Part shown: one piece after another, positions 1 to 5,449 of the stretch
Layout: each line of letters begins with the position of its first letter
How positions within the stretch are numbered: the stretch's first letter is position 1
From: Candidatus Zipacnadia bacterium
GTDB lineage: Bacteria; Armatimonadota; Zipacnadia; Zipacnadales; Zipacnadaceae
Length of the DNA stretch: 6,574 nt
Direction of reading: 5' to 3'
NCBI GenBank assembly: GCA_029821515.1
Contig: JALGTD010000085.1
Span: 1 to 6,574 of the forward strand
The notes under the pieces: generated by a model
What the model was told of the DNA's origin: nothing
Seen by the model: only the letters and a program-made list of their open reading frames with translations
The model's database searches: none
Program-made: the position numbers and the translations under genes

Positions 1-197
1 TGGCTGGCCTGGGAACCAGTACTCAGCAGCACTTCCGGCACACCACTGCGGCCCAGCAGTTCCAGTTCGTACGATATCAAAGGACGATTGAGCACGGGCA
101 GCAGCGCCTTGGGCATAAGATAGGTCAGCGGGCGCAGGCGAGTGCCCACCCCACCCACCAGGAGCACGGCTTGAGATATCGGACCGGCTGCTGCCAT
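1..197 (-). CDS. Sugar-phosphate nucleotidyltransferase (NDP-sugar pyrophosphorylase), N-terminal part, truncated by window edge
   Basis: The 65 visible residues form the start of a nucleotidyltransferase that joins a sugar 1-phosphate to an NTP, releasing pyrophosphate and making an activated sugar for envelope or glycan synthesis. The signature is the nucleotide-binding loop VGGVGTRLRPLT at residues 14-25, followed by MPKALLPVLNRPLI at 28-41, where the lysine of the PK motif normally contacts the phosphates. The LVGG form of the loop is common in mannose-1-phosphate guanylyltransferases, but glucose-1-phosphate thymidylyl-, uridylyl- and adenylyltransferases share the same start, so the substrate cannot be named. 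The start is the ATG at 197, with a GAGGGG ribosome binding site at 202-207. The gene begins 17 bp after the stop of the YjbQ-family gene and is probably cotranscribed with it and recJ. The rest of the protein lies outside the window. Confidence 0.88.
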   Translation of the reverse strand, partial: MAAAGPISQAVLLVGGVGTRLRPLTYLMPKALLPVLNRPLISYELELLGRSGVPEVLLSTGSQAS

Positions 198-214
198 CGC
201 ACCCCTCTGTGCGT

Positions 215-616
215 TCAGCCCGGCACAACCGTTACAGTCACGCGCCGCTCGCGCGGCCCGTCAAGCTCCCCGAGCATTATCCGCTGCCAGGTGCCCAGCT
301 CGACTTCCCCGCCACTGACCGGCAGGCAAGTGCTACTGCCCATAAGCGAAGCCACCAGGTGGGCTTCGGCATTGTTGTCAATACGGTTGTGCTGCCAGCT
401 ACCGCCGGCAGGCAACTGATTGATGAACTGGAGCGTATCAGCTACCAGGCCACTTTCATTCTCGTTAACATAGACCGTGCAGGTACAGTGCGGCACCGAG
501 ATGCAGGCCAGCCCCTGGTCACAGCCGGCCGCACGGACAGCCTCCTGCACCCGGCTGGTTATGTCAGTTACCTGGCGGCGCTTGCCCGTGCTTATGCGAA
601 ATTGCTGTGTCGGCAT
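215..616 (-). CDS. yjbQ: YjbQ family protein (UPF0047, secondary thiamine-phosphate synthase family)
   Basis: A 133-residue cytoplasmic protein, the usual length for the family. It carries the complete signature: PHCTCTVYVNENE at 42-54 (H43), the His/Asn cluster WQHNRIDNNAEAHL at 75-87 (H76, H86), the LGTWQ box at 108-112 and the DGPRERRV tail motif at 119-126. E. coli YjbQ can supply thiamine-phosphate synthase activity as a secondary function, but the true physiological role of the family is unknown, so no pathway is assigned here. The frame stays open upstream to 730, but those extra codons read through the recJ end. The ATG at 616 is preferred because family similarity begins there and a GGAGGT ribosome binding site lies at 629-634, with a rather long 12-nt spacing. 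The gene starts 10 bp after the recJ stop, and the ribosome binding site overlaps that stop codon, which suggests translational coupling in one operon. Confidence 0.92.
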   Translation of the reverse strand: MPTQQFRISTGKRRQVTDITSRVQEAVRAAGCDQGLACISVPHCTCTVYVNENESGLVADTLQFINQLPAGGSWQHNRIDNNAEAHLVASLMGSSTCLPVSGGEVELGTWQRIMLGELDGPRERRVTVTVVPG

Positions 617-626
617 AGCCTTATCT

Positions 627-2357
627 TTACCTCCGGGTTTCCCCGTTGCCTGGCCGCACCGACTCCAGGCGCAGTTGCAACTCGCGGGCACCCATATATT
701 CATTGAACTCGAGGGTGAAACAGATGTCAATCCGCTGACCGGCTTGGATCCACCCGCCAGCTCTAGCTAGCCCGAAACCAATACAATCCCAGTAGCCCTT
801 CTCCGAGCTAACCTGCAGCTTCAGATGACGTTCCTGGCTGCCGACGCGGCGACAACTGGACACCTCTACATCCCGAGCAACAAATCGCGGCTGGGGATTG
901 TCCTGGCCGCACGGTTCCAGAGCCTGCAAGTCTTCCAGCAGAGACTGGTCAATCTCCGCCAGGTCTACCTCAGCATCGGCGCGCAGCCGGGCTTGCCAGC
1001 CGTCGGAGCCCAGGGCCTCTGTGACCAGGTCATTCATGCGCTGGCGGAAGGCAGGCAGATTCTCGCGCTGTATGGTCAGGCCGGCCGCCGCCGCATGACC
1101 GCCGTGCTTGACCAGCAGATCGCTGCAGCTTTGCAGGGCCTCAGCAATGTCAAATCCCTCCACACTGCGGGCCGAGCCGCGCGCTTGGTCACCTTCGTGG
1201 ACCAGCACCATAGCCGGACGGCGGTAGCGTTCCAGCAGGTGGGAGGACACAATTCCGACCACACCGATATGCCAGCCCTCAGAATCCAGGACTAAGGCAG
1301 GTGCTTGCTGCAGCTCCTCACTCTCGTCGATCATCTCCAAGGCTTCCCGGTAGACCCGCTCCTGCTCATCCTGGCGCTCGCGGTTCAGACTATCCAAATA
1401 CAGAGCCAAGCGCCGCGCTTCGACCTCGTCATCAGTCAGCAGCAAGTCCACAGCCTCGTTGGCATCAGCCAGCCGGCCCACCGCATTAAGCCGCGGCGCT
1501 ATCCGGTACGAGACATCTCGAGCCGTAATGTGCGAATCCAACCCGCATATATCCAGCAGAGCCGCCAATCCCACTTTTCTGGTCTGGGGCAGCAACTTCA
1601 GACCAGACGCTGCCATCAGACGATTTTCACCGCGCAAAGGCACCATATCGGCGACTGTGCCCAGCGCCACCAGATCAAGGAAGGCCCGCTGCAGCGAGGC
1701 CTGCGAGACCTCCAAAGCCCGGCAGACTGCTGAGGCCACTTTGAAACACAGGCCCACGGCCGCCAGCTCCGATTCGGGGTACTGCGAATCGCTGCGCTTG
1801 GGATCAATGATTAAGGCCCCTTCAGGAAGCTGCGGGCCAGGCTCGTGGTGATCTATGACAATTACATCAGCGCCGCCAGAGCGAGCGGTCGCAATAGCCT
1901 CGTGAGCAGACACTCCGCAGTCCACAGCGACTATCAACTCGATGTCCTTCTCGATGGCCCGACTGACCGCCTGTGAGCTCAGGCCGTACTGGTCGTTGAT
2001 GCGGTGCGGAATGTAATAGCTGACGTCGACTCCCAGTTTGCGCAGAAAACTGGTCATCAAGACACAGGCGGTGATGCCATCAACATCGTAGTCGCCGTGG
2101 ACCAGCACATGCTCATGATTGCGCACCGCCTTGACCAATCGAGCGACAGCTAGCTCGATATCAGGAAGACTGGATGGATCATGCAGCCGATCCAAAGAGG
2201 GCTGCAGAAAGTCACGGATGGCTGGTTCTGTCGTCAGCCCCCGGTTGCGCAACACCGCCGCCATAAGGAGGTGAATCCCCACAGCCTGGGCCATTTGCTG
2301 CTCAAATTGACGATCACGTGGTGGTATTACCCACTCTTCAACTGCCGGCGAGGGCAT
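627..2357 (-). CDS. recJ: Single-stranded-DNA-specific 5'-3' exonuclease RecJ
   Basis: RecJ degrades single-stranded DNA from the 5' end in recombination and mismatch repair, acting in the cytoplasm with two metal ions. This 576-residue protein has the full architecture. The DHH domain shows HGDYDVDG at 87-94 (D89, D91, D93), VDCGVSAHEA at 145-154, IDHHEPG at 168-174 and the aspartate in GTVADMVPL (D237). The DHHA1 domain shows GWHIGVVGIV at 361-370, GSARSVEGFDI at 394-404 and KHGGHAAAAG at 417-426. The C-terminal OB-fold begins around 455 and contains EPCGQDNPQP at 481-490. The reading frame extends to an ATG at 2390, but that codon has no ribosome binding site and sits at the expected transcription start of the promoter at 2395-2424. 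The ATG at 2357 has GAAAGG nine bases upstream and is chosen instead. No motif is missing and the frame is intact. Confidence 0.96.
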   Translation of the reverse strand: MPSPAVEEWVIPPRDRQFEQQMAQAVGIHLLMAAVLRNRGLTTEPAIRDFLQPSLDRLHDPSSLPDIELAVARLVKAVRNHEHVLVHGDYDVDGITACVLMTSFLRKLGVDVSYYIPHRINDQYGLSSQAVSRAIEKDIELIVAVDCGVSAHEAIATARSGGADVIVIDHHEPGPQLPEGALIIDPKRSDSQYPESELAAVGLCFKVASAVCRALEVSQASLQRAFLDLVALGTVADMVPLRGENRLMAASGLKLLPQTRKVGLAALLDICGLDSHITARDVSYRIAPRLNAVGRLADANEAVDLLLTDDEVEARRLALYLDSLNRERQDEQERVYREALEMIDESEELQQAPALVLDSEGWHIGVVGIVSSHLLERYRRPAMVLVHEGDQARGSARSVEGFDIAEALQSCSDLLVKHGGHAAAAGLTIQRENLPAFRQRMNDLVTEALGSDGWQARLRADAEVDLAEIDQSLLEDLQALEPCGQDNPQPRFVARDVEVSSCRRVGSQERHLKLQVSSEKGYWDCIGFGLARAGGWIQAGQRIDICFTLEFNEYMGARELQLRLESVRPGNGETRR

Positions 2358-2366
2358 AAATGTAGA

Positions 2367-2372
2367 CCTTTC
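2367..2372 (-). promoter_or_regulatory. Ribosome binding site deciding the recJ start
   Basis: The minus strand reads GAAAGG here, nine bases before the ATG at 2357. The alternative in-frame ATG at 2390 has no purine-rich site in front of it. Together with the promoter position, this decides the shorter RecJ. Confidence 0.7.
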
Positions 2373-2394
2373 AGTGGTCGGCGAATTCATCAGT

Positions 2395-2424
2395 AGTATA
2401 CGGTATGGAATTAGGGACTGTCAA
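2395..2424 (-). promoter_or_regulatory. Near-consensus sigma-A/sigma-70 promoter for recJ
   Basis: The minus strand carries a perfect -35 TTGACA at 2424-2419, an 18-bp spacer and a -10 TATACT at 2400-2395, which matches TATAAT at five of six positions. Transcription should begin near 2388, giving a leader of about 30 nt that contains the ribosome binding site of the ATG at 2357. The element lies in the gap between the flgM terminator and recJ, so it would drive recJ, the YjbQ-family gene and the nucleotidyltransferase gene as one unit. The strong match suggests housekeeping expression. Confidence 0.82.
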
Positions 2425-2530
2425 CAGAGCCGATGCAGCAGTCACAGGCGGTGCAACAACACATTGCCTGAGCCAGCGAGAAAATCGCATAAGAGACAGA
2501 AAAGCGACGGGAAAGTAGCAGTCAACCCGA

Positions 2531-2565
2531 CAAAAACAACAGCCGGCCCTCAAACCAGGACCGGC
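2531..2565 (-). terminator. Intrinsic (rho-independent) terminator after flgM
   Basis: On the minus strand, GCCGGTCC (2565-2558) and GGGCCGGC (2549-2542) form an 8-bp stem with one G-U pair around an 8-nt loop. A T-rich run follows directly (TGTTGTTTTTG, 2541-2531). It begins 32 bp after the flgM stop and separates flgM from the recJ promoter, making flgM a single-gene transcription unit. Confidence 0.85.
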
Positions 2566-2597
2566 CGCCTATTGATTAGAACGGAAACGACTTGTAA

Positions 2598-2891
2598 TCA
2601 GATGCCGCCTTCAACTATCCTGCGGGCTATTGCTTCTGCGTCTATCTCCAGAGTGCCCTGAGCGAGCTTGCGCTTGGCCTGAGCGACTTTTTCCTGACGG
2701 ACCTCAGGTACACCGGATAGCGCCTGGTGAGCGCGCTGAATCTGCTGAGCTTGATGGCTGAGGTTGACCTGATCGGCCGGGACAGCTTGGCTGGACTTTG
2801 CAGCAGCGTCAACTTCGCTCACCTGTTCACCGCGAGCGGCCTCCACCGTTTTGCGGGTAATCTCTGACAGTTTATTGGGATCGATTCTCAC
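2598..2891 (-). CDS. flgM: Anti-sigma-28 factor FlgM (GTG start)
   Basis: FlgM binds the flagellar sigma factor FliA/sigma-28 and keeps late flagellar genes off until the hook-basal body is complete. This 97-residue protein is a normal FlgM length. The start MRIDPNKLSE and the polar, probably disordered first 40 residues are followed by the conserved sigma-binding region: DQVNLSHQAQQIQRAH at 40-55, VPEVRQEKVAQAKRKL at 61-76 and GTLEIDAEAIARRIVEG at 79-95. The frame is open to an ATG at 2936, but that codon lies within and just below the sigma-28 -10 element and would not be in the transcript. The GTG at 2891 has an AAGGAG ribosome binding site at exactly eight bases, so it is chosen. No flgN, yvyF or flgK follows; the gene stands alone between its own promoter and terminator. 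Confidence 0.9.
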   Translation of the reverse strand: MRIDPNKLSEITRKTVEAARGEQVSEVDAAAKSSQAVPADQVNLSHQAQQIQRAHQALSGVPEVRQEKVAQAKRKLAQGTLEIDAEAIARRIVEGGI

Positions 2892-2899
2892 AGTAACTG

Positions 2900-2905
2900 C
2901 TCCTT
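2900..2905 (-). promoter_or_regulatory. Ribosome binding site deciding the flgM GTG start
   Basis: The minus strand reads AAGGAG here, eight bases before the GTG at 2891. This is much better than anything before the ATG at 2936, and it lies inside the predicted transcript. Confidence 0.8.
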
Positions 2906-2937
2906 CAGATGCTCCCGACGTGCCTTTCGCGAACATT

Positions 2938-2964
2938 ATATTGGCACTTTAGGGAAAAACTTTA
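2938..2964 (-). promoter_or_regulatory. Sigma-28 (FliA/SigD) promoter of flgM
   Basis: The minus strand has TAAAGTTT at 2964-2957, then exactly 11 bases, then GCCAATAT at 2945-2938. The established sigma-28 consensus is TAAAGTTT-N11-GCCGATAA, so the -35 half is perfect, the spacing is exact and the -10 half matches six of eight positions. The predicted start is near 2931, giving a leader of about 40 nt before the GTG at 2891. FlgM would thus be made by the sigma factor it inhibits, a negative feedback loop known from other flagellar systems. A TATAAT hexamer overlaps at 2940-2935 but has no good -35 partner. Confidence 0.88.
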
Positions 2965-3180
2965 ATAATTTGTGTACTTTGCTTGTCCGCGCTTAAGTTC
3001 AACGCTGGTTATACCAATAATAACATTCTATGTCCGGTGAAAAACTCCTTCTTGCGACCGAGGCTATCGGAGGCGTAGACCTTGGGGTACTCGCCAAATC
3101 GAACCAACTGACGCAGCAAACACTGTCACAGACACGGTGTTACAGGGCTAGGAGCAGGAAGGCCGCCACAAATAGAGAGA
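2965..3180. other. Gene-poor spacer between the RseB-like gene and the flgM promoter
   Basis: No protein family or known RNA is recognised in this stretch of about 216 bp. The minus strand has an unbroken run of 37 sense codons ending at TAA (3011-3009) with a composition that looks protein-like (for example VRFGEYPKVYASD), but there is no ATG or ribosome binding site at its head. The plus strand has a 54-codon frame from the ATG at 3030 without a ribosome binding site. I call neither one a gene. The end nearest flgM (about 2965-3030) is noticeably AT-richer. Confidence 0.5.
3119..3141 (-). other. Imperfect hairpin downstream of the RseB-like gene
   Basis: The minus strand reads AACAC-CG-TGTC-TGT-GACA-GTGTT: a nine-pair stem with a two-base bulge and a three-base loop, starting 39 bp after the stop codon at 3181. 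No T-run follows, so it is not a standard intrinsic terminator. It may be a transcript-end stabilising structure, part of a rho-dependent end, or chance. No better terminator was seen for the sigma-factor operon. Confidence 0.35.
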
Positions 3181-4188
3181 CTACTTCGGGATAGATTCCT
3201 TAATCTTTTCCACTTCTTCCACTGGCAAAGAGCCGACCAGCGCAAAAGAGAACGGGCCAGCTACCCAGCACTCCCCCAACCGCTGCCGGCCGGTGCGCAT
3301 ATTCAGCCCGCGCGGGCCCTGGAACAGTGAAAAGCGGTCTACTCCGTTAGAGAAGGGCAGCCACAACACGAGCTGCCCCCTCATACGAGCCACTGCCACG
3401 CGGCTACGCTCCAATTGATAGCCCTCCGGTACGTAGCGCGGCAGTTTGGCCGAGAATCCGGCCTGACGTTCAGCTTGCTTAAGGTCCACCCGTGGCAGTG
3501 CGGGGGGTACGCGAACAATACGAGCGTCTTCCGGAGGGGTGAAGGTGAACAGGTCAGGGGAAAACTTAGGCTCATAGGTAATAGTAGTAAAGTATGCCGA
3601 GTAGGTAATCGTACCACGAGGGCAGAACCGCTGCACCTTGAGCTGGATGAACTTTTCGTGATCAACCCACAGTTTGCACACGGGGCGGCCTGCCGGGGTG
3701 GTCAACTCTATGATGTGGGCCAGTCGCCCCGCCATGTGCTCGTCGCCAAGATAGCTAGCACCCAGCCGGGAAGAGGAGCCGGGCGTGGTCAGCATTTCTA
3801 CGAAGCCTGGCCGGTGCTGCTCAGAGGCGTGACTGACTATTACTTTGTGAACGCGGGGATAGTATTCCCAGCAGGTCTGGCCATCACAAATCTCCGTGCG
3901 GCCCCGCTGATCGGGCGGCTCAACTACCACCACTCGCTGTTGACCACCATGATCCTGTGAGACCTTTTGAATAAAGCCGGCGACTTTTTGCCCCTGCTGA
4001 AACATCACCACAGTACGGTAGCCCTGGTGAGGGACATCGTGGCCAGCCGGCACACTGCGCTGGACCACTCGCCATGCCCAATTCTCGGCTGCCCTTGCCC
4101 ACGGCACCATCCCGGCCAGACAGAGCAGACCAATAATGCCGGCTACCAGCAATCGCGGGGTTGGTTTTTTATGGATTGTGTGCTTCAC
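3181..4188 (-). CDS. RseB/MucB-like exported sigma-factor regulatory protein (LolA-like fold)
   Basis: A 335-residue exported protein resembling RseB/MucB, which binds the extracytoplasmic part of a membrane anti-sigma factor and senses lipid-type envelope damage. The basic N-terminus, hydrophobic stretch 13-30 and ARAAEN at 31-36 form a signal peptide, probably cut after A33 or A34. The LolA-like sheet domain (about 35-225) shows CDGQTCWEYYP at 101-111 and FSPDLFTFTPPEDARIV at 209-225. A second domain from about 235 has LPRYVPEGYQLERSRVAV at 249-266, like RseB C-terminal or DUF4367 domains. Mature cysteines are 101, 106, 171, 189 and 307; the first two are close enough to form a disulfide. 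The start codon is GTG at 4188, two bases after the anti-sigma stop, with GGAAG upstream, so translation is probably coupled. Gene order supports the RseB-like role; the sequence match alone is moderate, and a generic lipoprotein-sorting-like protein is the alternative. Confidence 0.75.
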   Translation of the reverse strand: MKHTIHKKPTPRLLVAGIIGLLCLAGMVPWARAAENWAWRVVQRSVPAGHDVPHQGYRTVVMFQQGQKVAGFIQKVSQDHGGQQRVVVVEPPDQRGRTEICDGQTCWEYYPRVHKVIVSHASEQHRPGFVEMLTTPGSSSRLGASYLGDEHMAGRLAHIIELTTPAGRPVCKLWVDHEKFIQLKVQRFCPRGTITYSAYFTTITYEPKFSPDLFTFTPPEDARIVRVPPALPRVDLKQAERQAGFSAKLPRYVPEGYQLERSRVAVARMRGQLVLWLPFSNGVDRFSLFQGPRGLNMRTGRQRLGECWVAGPFSFALVGSLPVEEVEKIKESIPK

Positions 4189-4190
4189 GA

Positions 4191-4733
4191 CTATTCTTCC
4201 CCAGGTGAGTATGAAATCAGATTGAGGCCGGGGTCATTAGTCAGGGCAAAGCTGCGACTATACTGGCGATGCCGCAGCATAATCTCGTCCATTATCGGCA
4301 GCGAGGCCTCGGTGGCAGGCGAATGGCTGGCAATTATCGGCCCAGGTGCAGGTGGCCCAAATCTATCTCCGGGCAAGCCTACAAACAATCCCACCGCCAG
4401 CGCTACAATCGCCACTGAGACGCCCGCCCAGGCTACCTGTGGCGCTATCAGGGGAGTAGGTGCTCGATGTACTACGAATATCCGCTCGATCAAACCAATC
4501 CTGGGCCTGGACTCATCCACTTGCACTCGCCGCTTAACAGTGAGTGCAAAGCCTTCGGGTGCCTGGAGGGCCGGCAGGTTGTGTAGACGCTGGATCAGCG
4601 AATCCATCTGCCGGGCAAACTGGGTACACGCCGGACACCGGGCCAGGTGCCGCTCGATGGCCTGCTGAAGCCGCTCGCTGCGGTCTTCGGGTGCAATTAC
4701 AACAATTATTCTGCGGAACTTTGCGCAACGCAT
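4191..4733 (-). CDS. Membrane-bound zinc-finger anti-sigma factor (RsiW/RseA-type)
   Basis: A 180-residue one-pass membrane protein predicted to hold the adjacent ECF sigma factor inactive. The cytoplasmic part has a ZAS zinc-binding signature: C3, then H29-x3-C33-x2-C36 in RHLARCPACTQF. A single hydrophobic segment at about 98-120 (VAWAGVSVAIVALAVGLF) spans the membrane, leaving a proline- and alanine-containing outer tail of about 60 residues (121-180). That tail could be the site seen by proteases or bound by the RseB-like protein encoded next. The usual DGEL-like stretch between C3 and H29 is poorly conserved here. The start at the ATG at 4733 is supported by GGGGAG seven bases upstream. 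The gene lies 34 bp after the sigma gene and 2 bp before the RseB-like gene, the order known for rpoE-rseA-rseB. Confidence 0.85.
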   Translation of the reverse strand: MRCAKFRRIIVVIAPEDRSERLQQAIERHLARCPACTQFARQMDSLIQRLHNLPALQAPEGFALTVKRRVQVDESRPRIGLIERIFVVHRAPTPLIAPQVAWAGVSVAIVALAVGLFVGLPGDRFGPPAPGPIIASHSPATEASLPIMDEIMLRHRQYSRSFALTNDPGLNLISYSPGEE

Positions 4734-4767
4734 TATGGTACTCCCCTACTATCGTCAAGATGACTGA

Positions 4768-5391
4768 TCACGGCAACCCTGCTAGCCACTCTTCGGCGTC
4801 TATCTTCTCTTCGAGCTTATCGCGCAGTTGATTGCGAGCATTGAACAATCTGCTCTTGACCGTACCGACCGGACAGCCCAGCACCTCGGCGGTCTCTTCG
4901 TAGCTCAATCCTTCAATATCGTAAAGCGTAATGACTGTCCGCAGTTTAGCCGAAAGTTGGGCAATTACCTCGGCCACTATCTGTTGAAGATGGGAGCTTT
5001 CCACCCGGCTGACGGTTCCGCGTGTGTCGGCGGGCAGTTGCCGTCCCATCTCCCCTTCGTCAGTTTCTACCGGCTCATCCAGCGAAAAGGTGTCGGCCCA
5101 GCGCGACTTGCGGGCGCGGGCTGCATCAATGGCCAGATTGGTGGCGATCCGATACAGCCAGGTCGAGAAGCTCGCCGCTTCGCGAAATCCCGCCAAGTTT
5201 TGATAAGCGCGGATAAAGACCTCTTGAGCCACGTCCTCGGCCTCCTCCGGGTCGTGCAGCATTCGGAATACATAACCATAGATATTGTCCTGATACTCTT
5301 CGACCAGTATCCCGAAAGCCTCATCGTCGCCCTGCTTGGCCCGGTGTACCAATCCCGAAATGTCTACCTGCGCTGTGCTAGCCTCAGTCAT
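4768..5391 (-). CDS. ECF-family RNA polymerase sigma factor (sigma-E/sigma-W-like)
   Basis: A 207-residue alternative sigma factor of the extracytoplasmic function type. Region 2 spans about 12-98, with the core-binding helix EEAEDVAQEVFIRAYQNL at 49-66 and the -10-reading segment STWLYRIATNLAIDAARAR at 76-94. An acidic linker follows (105-114). Region 4 spans about 135-195, with the helix-turn-helix LSYEETAEVLGCPVGTVKSR at 162-181 that reads the -35 element. The frame runs open to 5727, but everything before M at 5391 overlaps the HD nuclease gene in another frame and does not look like a sigma factor. The ATG at 5391 lacks a clear ribosome binding site, so the exact start is less certain than the identity. 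The zinc-finger anti-sigma and RseB-like genes follow directly. The window shows no target genes other than a possible self-controlled promoter. Confidence 0.93.
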   Translation of the reverse strand: MTEASTAQVDISGLVHRAKQGDDEAFGILVEEYQDNIYGYVFRMLHDPEEAEDVAQEVFIRAYQNLAGFREAASFSTWLYRIATNLAIDAARARKSRWADTFSLDEPVETDEGEMGRQLPADTRGTVSRVESSHLQQIVAEVIAQLSAKLRTVITLYDIEGLSYEETAEVLGCPVGTVKSRLFNARNQLRDKLEEKIDAEEWLAGLP

Positions 5392-5396
5392 AATCG

Positions 5397-5423
5397 TAGA
5401 CGTATCTTCAGCCCTAAGGTTCA
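5397..5423 (-). promoter_or_regulatory. Candidate ECF-type autoregulatory promoter of the sigma gene
   Basis: On the minus strand, GTGAAC (5424-5419) is followed by 16 bases and CGTC (5402-5399). This resembles ECF promoters with an AAC-type -35 and a CGTC -10, such as TGAAAC-N16-CGTC of Bacillus sigma-M. Transcription would start at about 5391-5389, on or next to the sigma ATG, making a leaderless mRNA; this agrees with the missing ribosome binding site. Short motifs like this occur by chance, so it is only a candidate. Confidence 0.4.
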
Positions 5424-5449
5424 CTGGCTGTGCCAATATCGGTTCACTG
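5418..5449. repeat. Pair of 9-bp direct repeats upstream of the sigma gene
   Basis: GGTTCACTG on the plus strand (CAGTGAACC on the minus) occurs at 5418-5426 and again at 5441-5449, a period of 23 bp or about two helical turns. The copy nearer the gene contains the candidate -35 element; the other overlaps the stop codon of the HD nuclease gene. It could be a regulator site or coincidence. Confidence 0.5.

Noticed and set aside
617..730. N-terminal extension of the YjbQ frame to 730
   Set aside because: It overlaps the RecJ C-terminal OB-fold coding region, and YjbQ family similarity begins at the ATG at 616, which has its own ribosome binding site.
2476..2488. Small inverted repeat GCGA-GAAAA-TCGC
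   Set aside because: A four-base stem without a T-run or other context is expected by chance; the real terminator is at 2531-2565.
2374..2661. Plus-strand 95-codon frame and minus-strand 60-codon frame (2371-2553) in the flgM-recJ gap
   Set aside because: Both run through the terminator hairpin or the recJ promoter, lack ribosome binding sites and have no recognisable domain.
3009..3141. Possible riboswitch or c-di-GMP aptamer upstream of flgM
   Set aside because: I looked for GEMM-like conserved blocks on both strands and found none. The region also lies upstream of the flgM promoter, so it would not be in the flgM leader.
3030..3194. Plus-strand 54-codon frame starting at the ATG at 3030
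   Set aside because: It has no ribosome binding site, runs into the opposing RseB-like gene and resembles no known protein.
3967..4668. Plus-strand open frame of 233 codons antisense to the anti-sigma and RseB-like genes
   Set aside because: It runs across the junction of two well-supported genes and has low-complexity, Arg/Ser/Cys-rich shadow composition.
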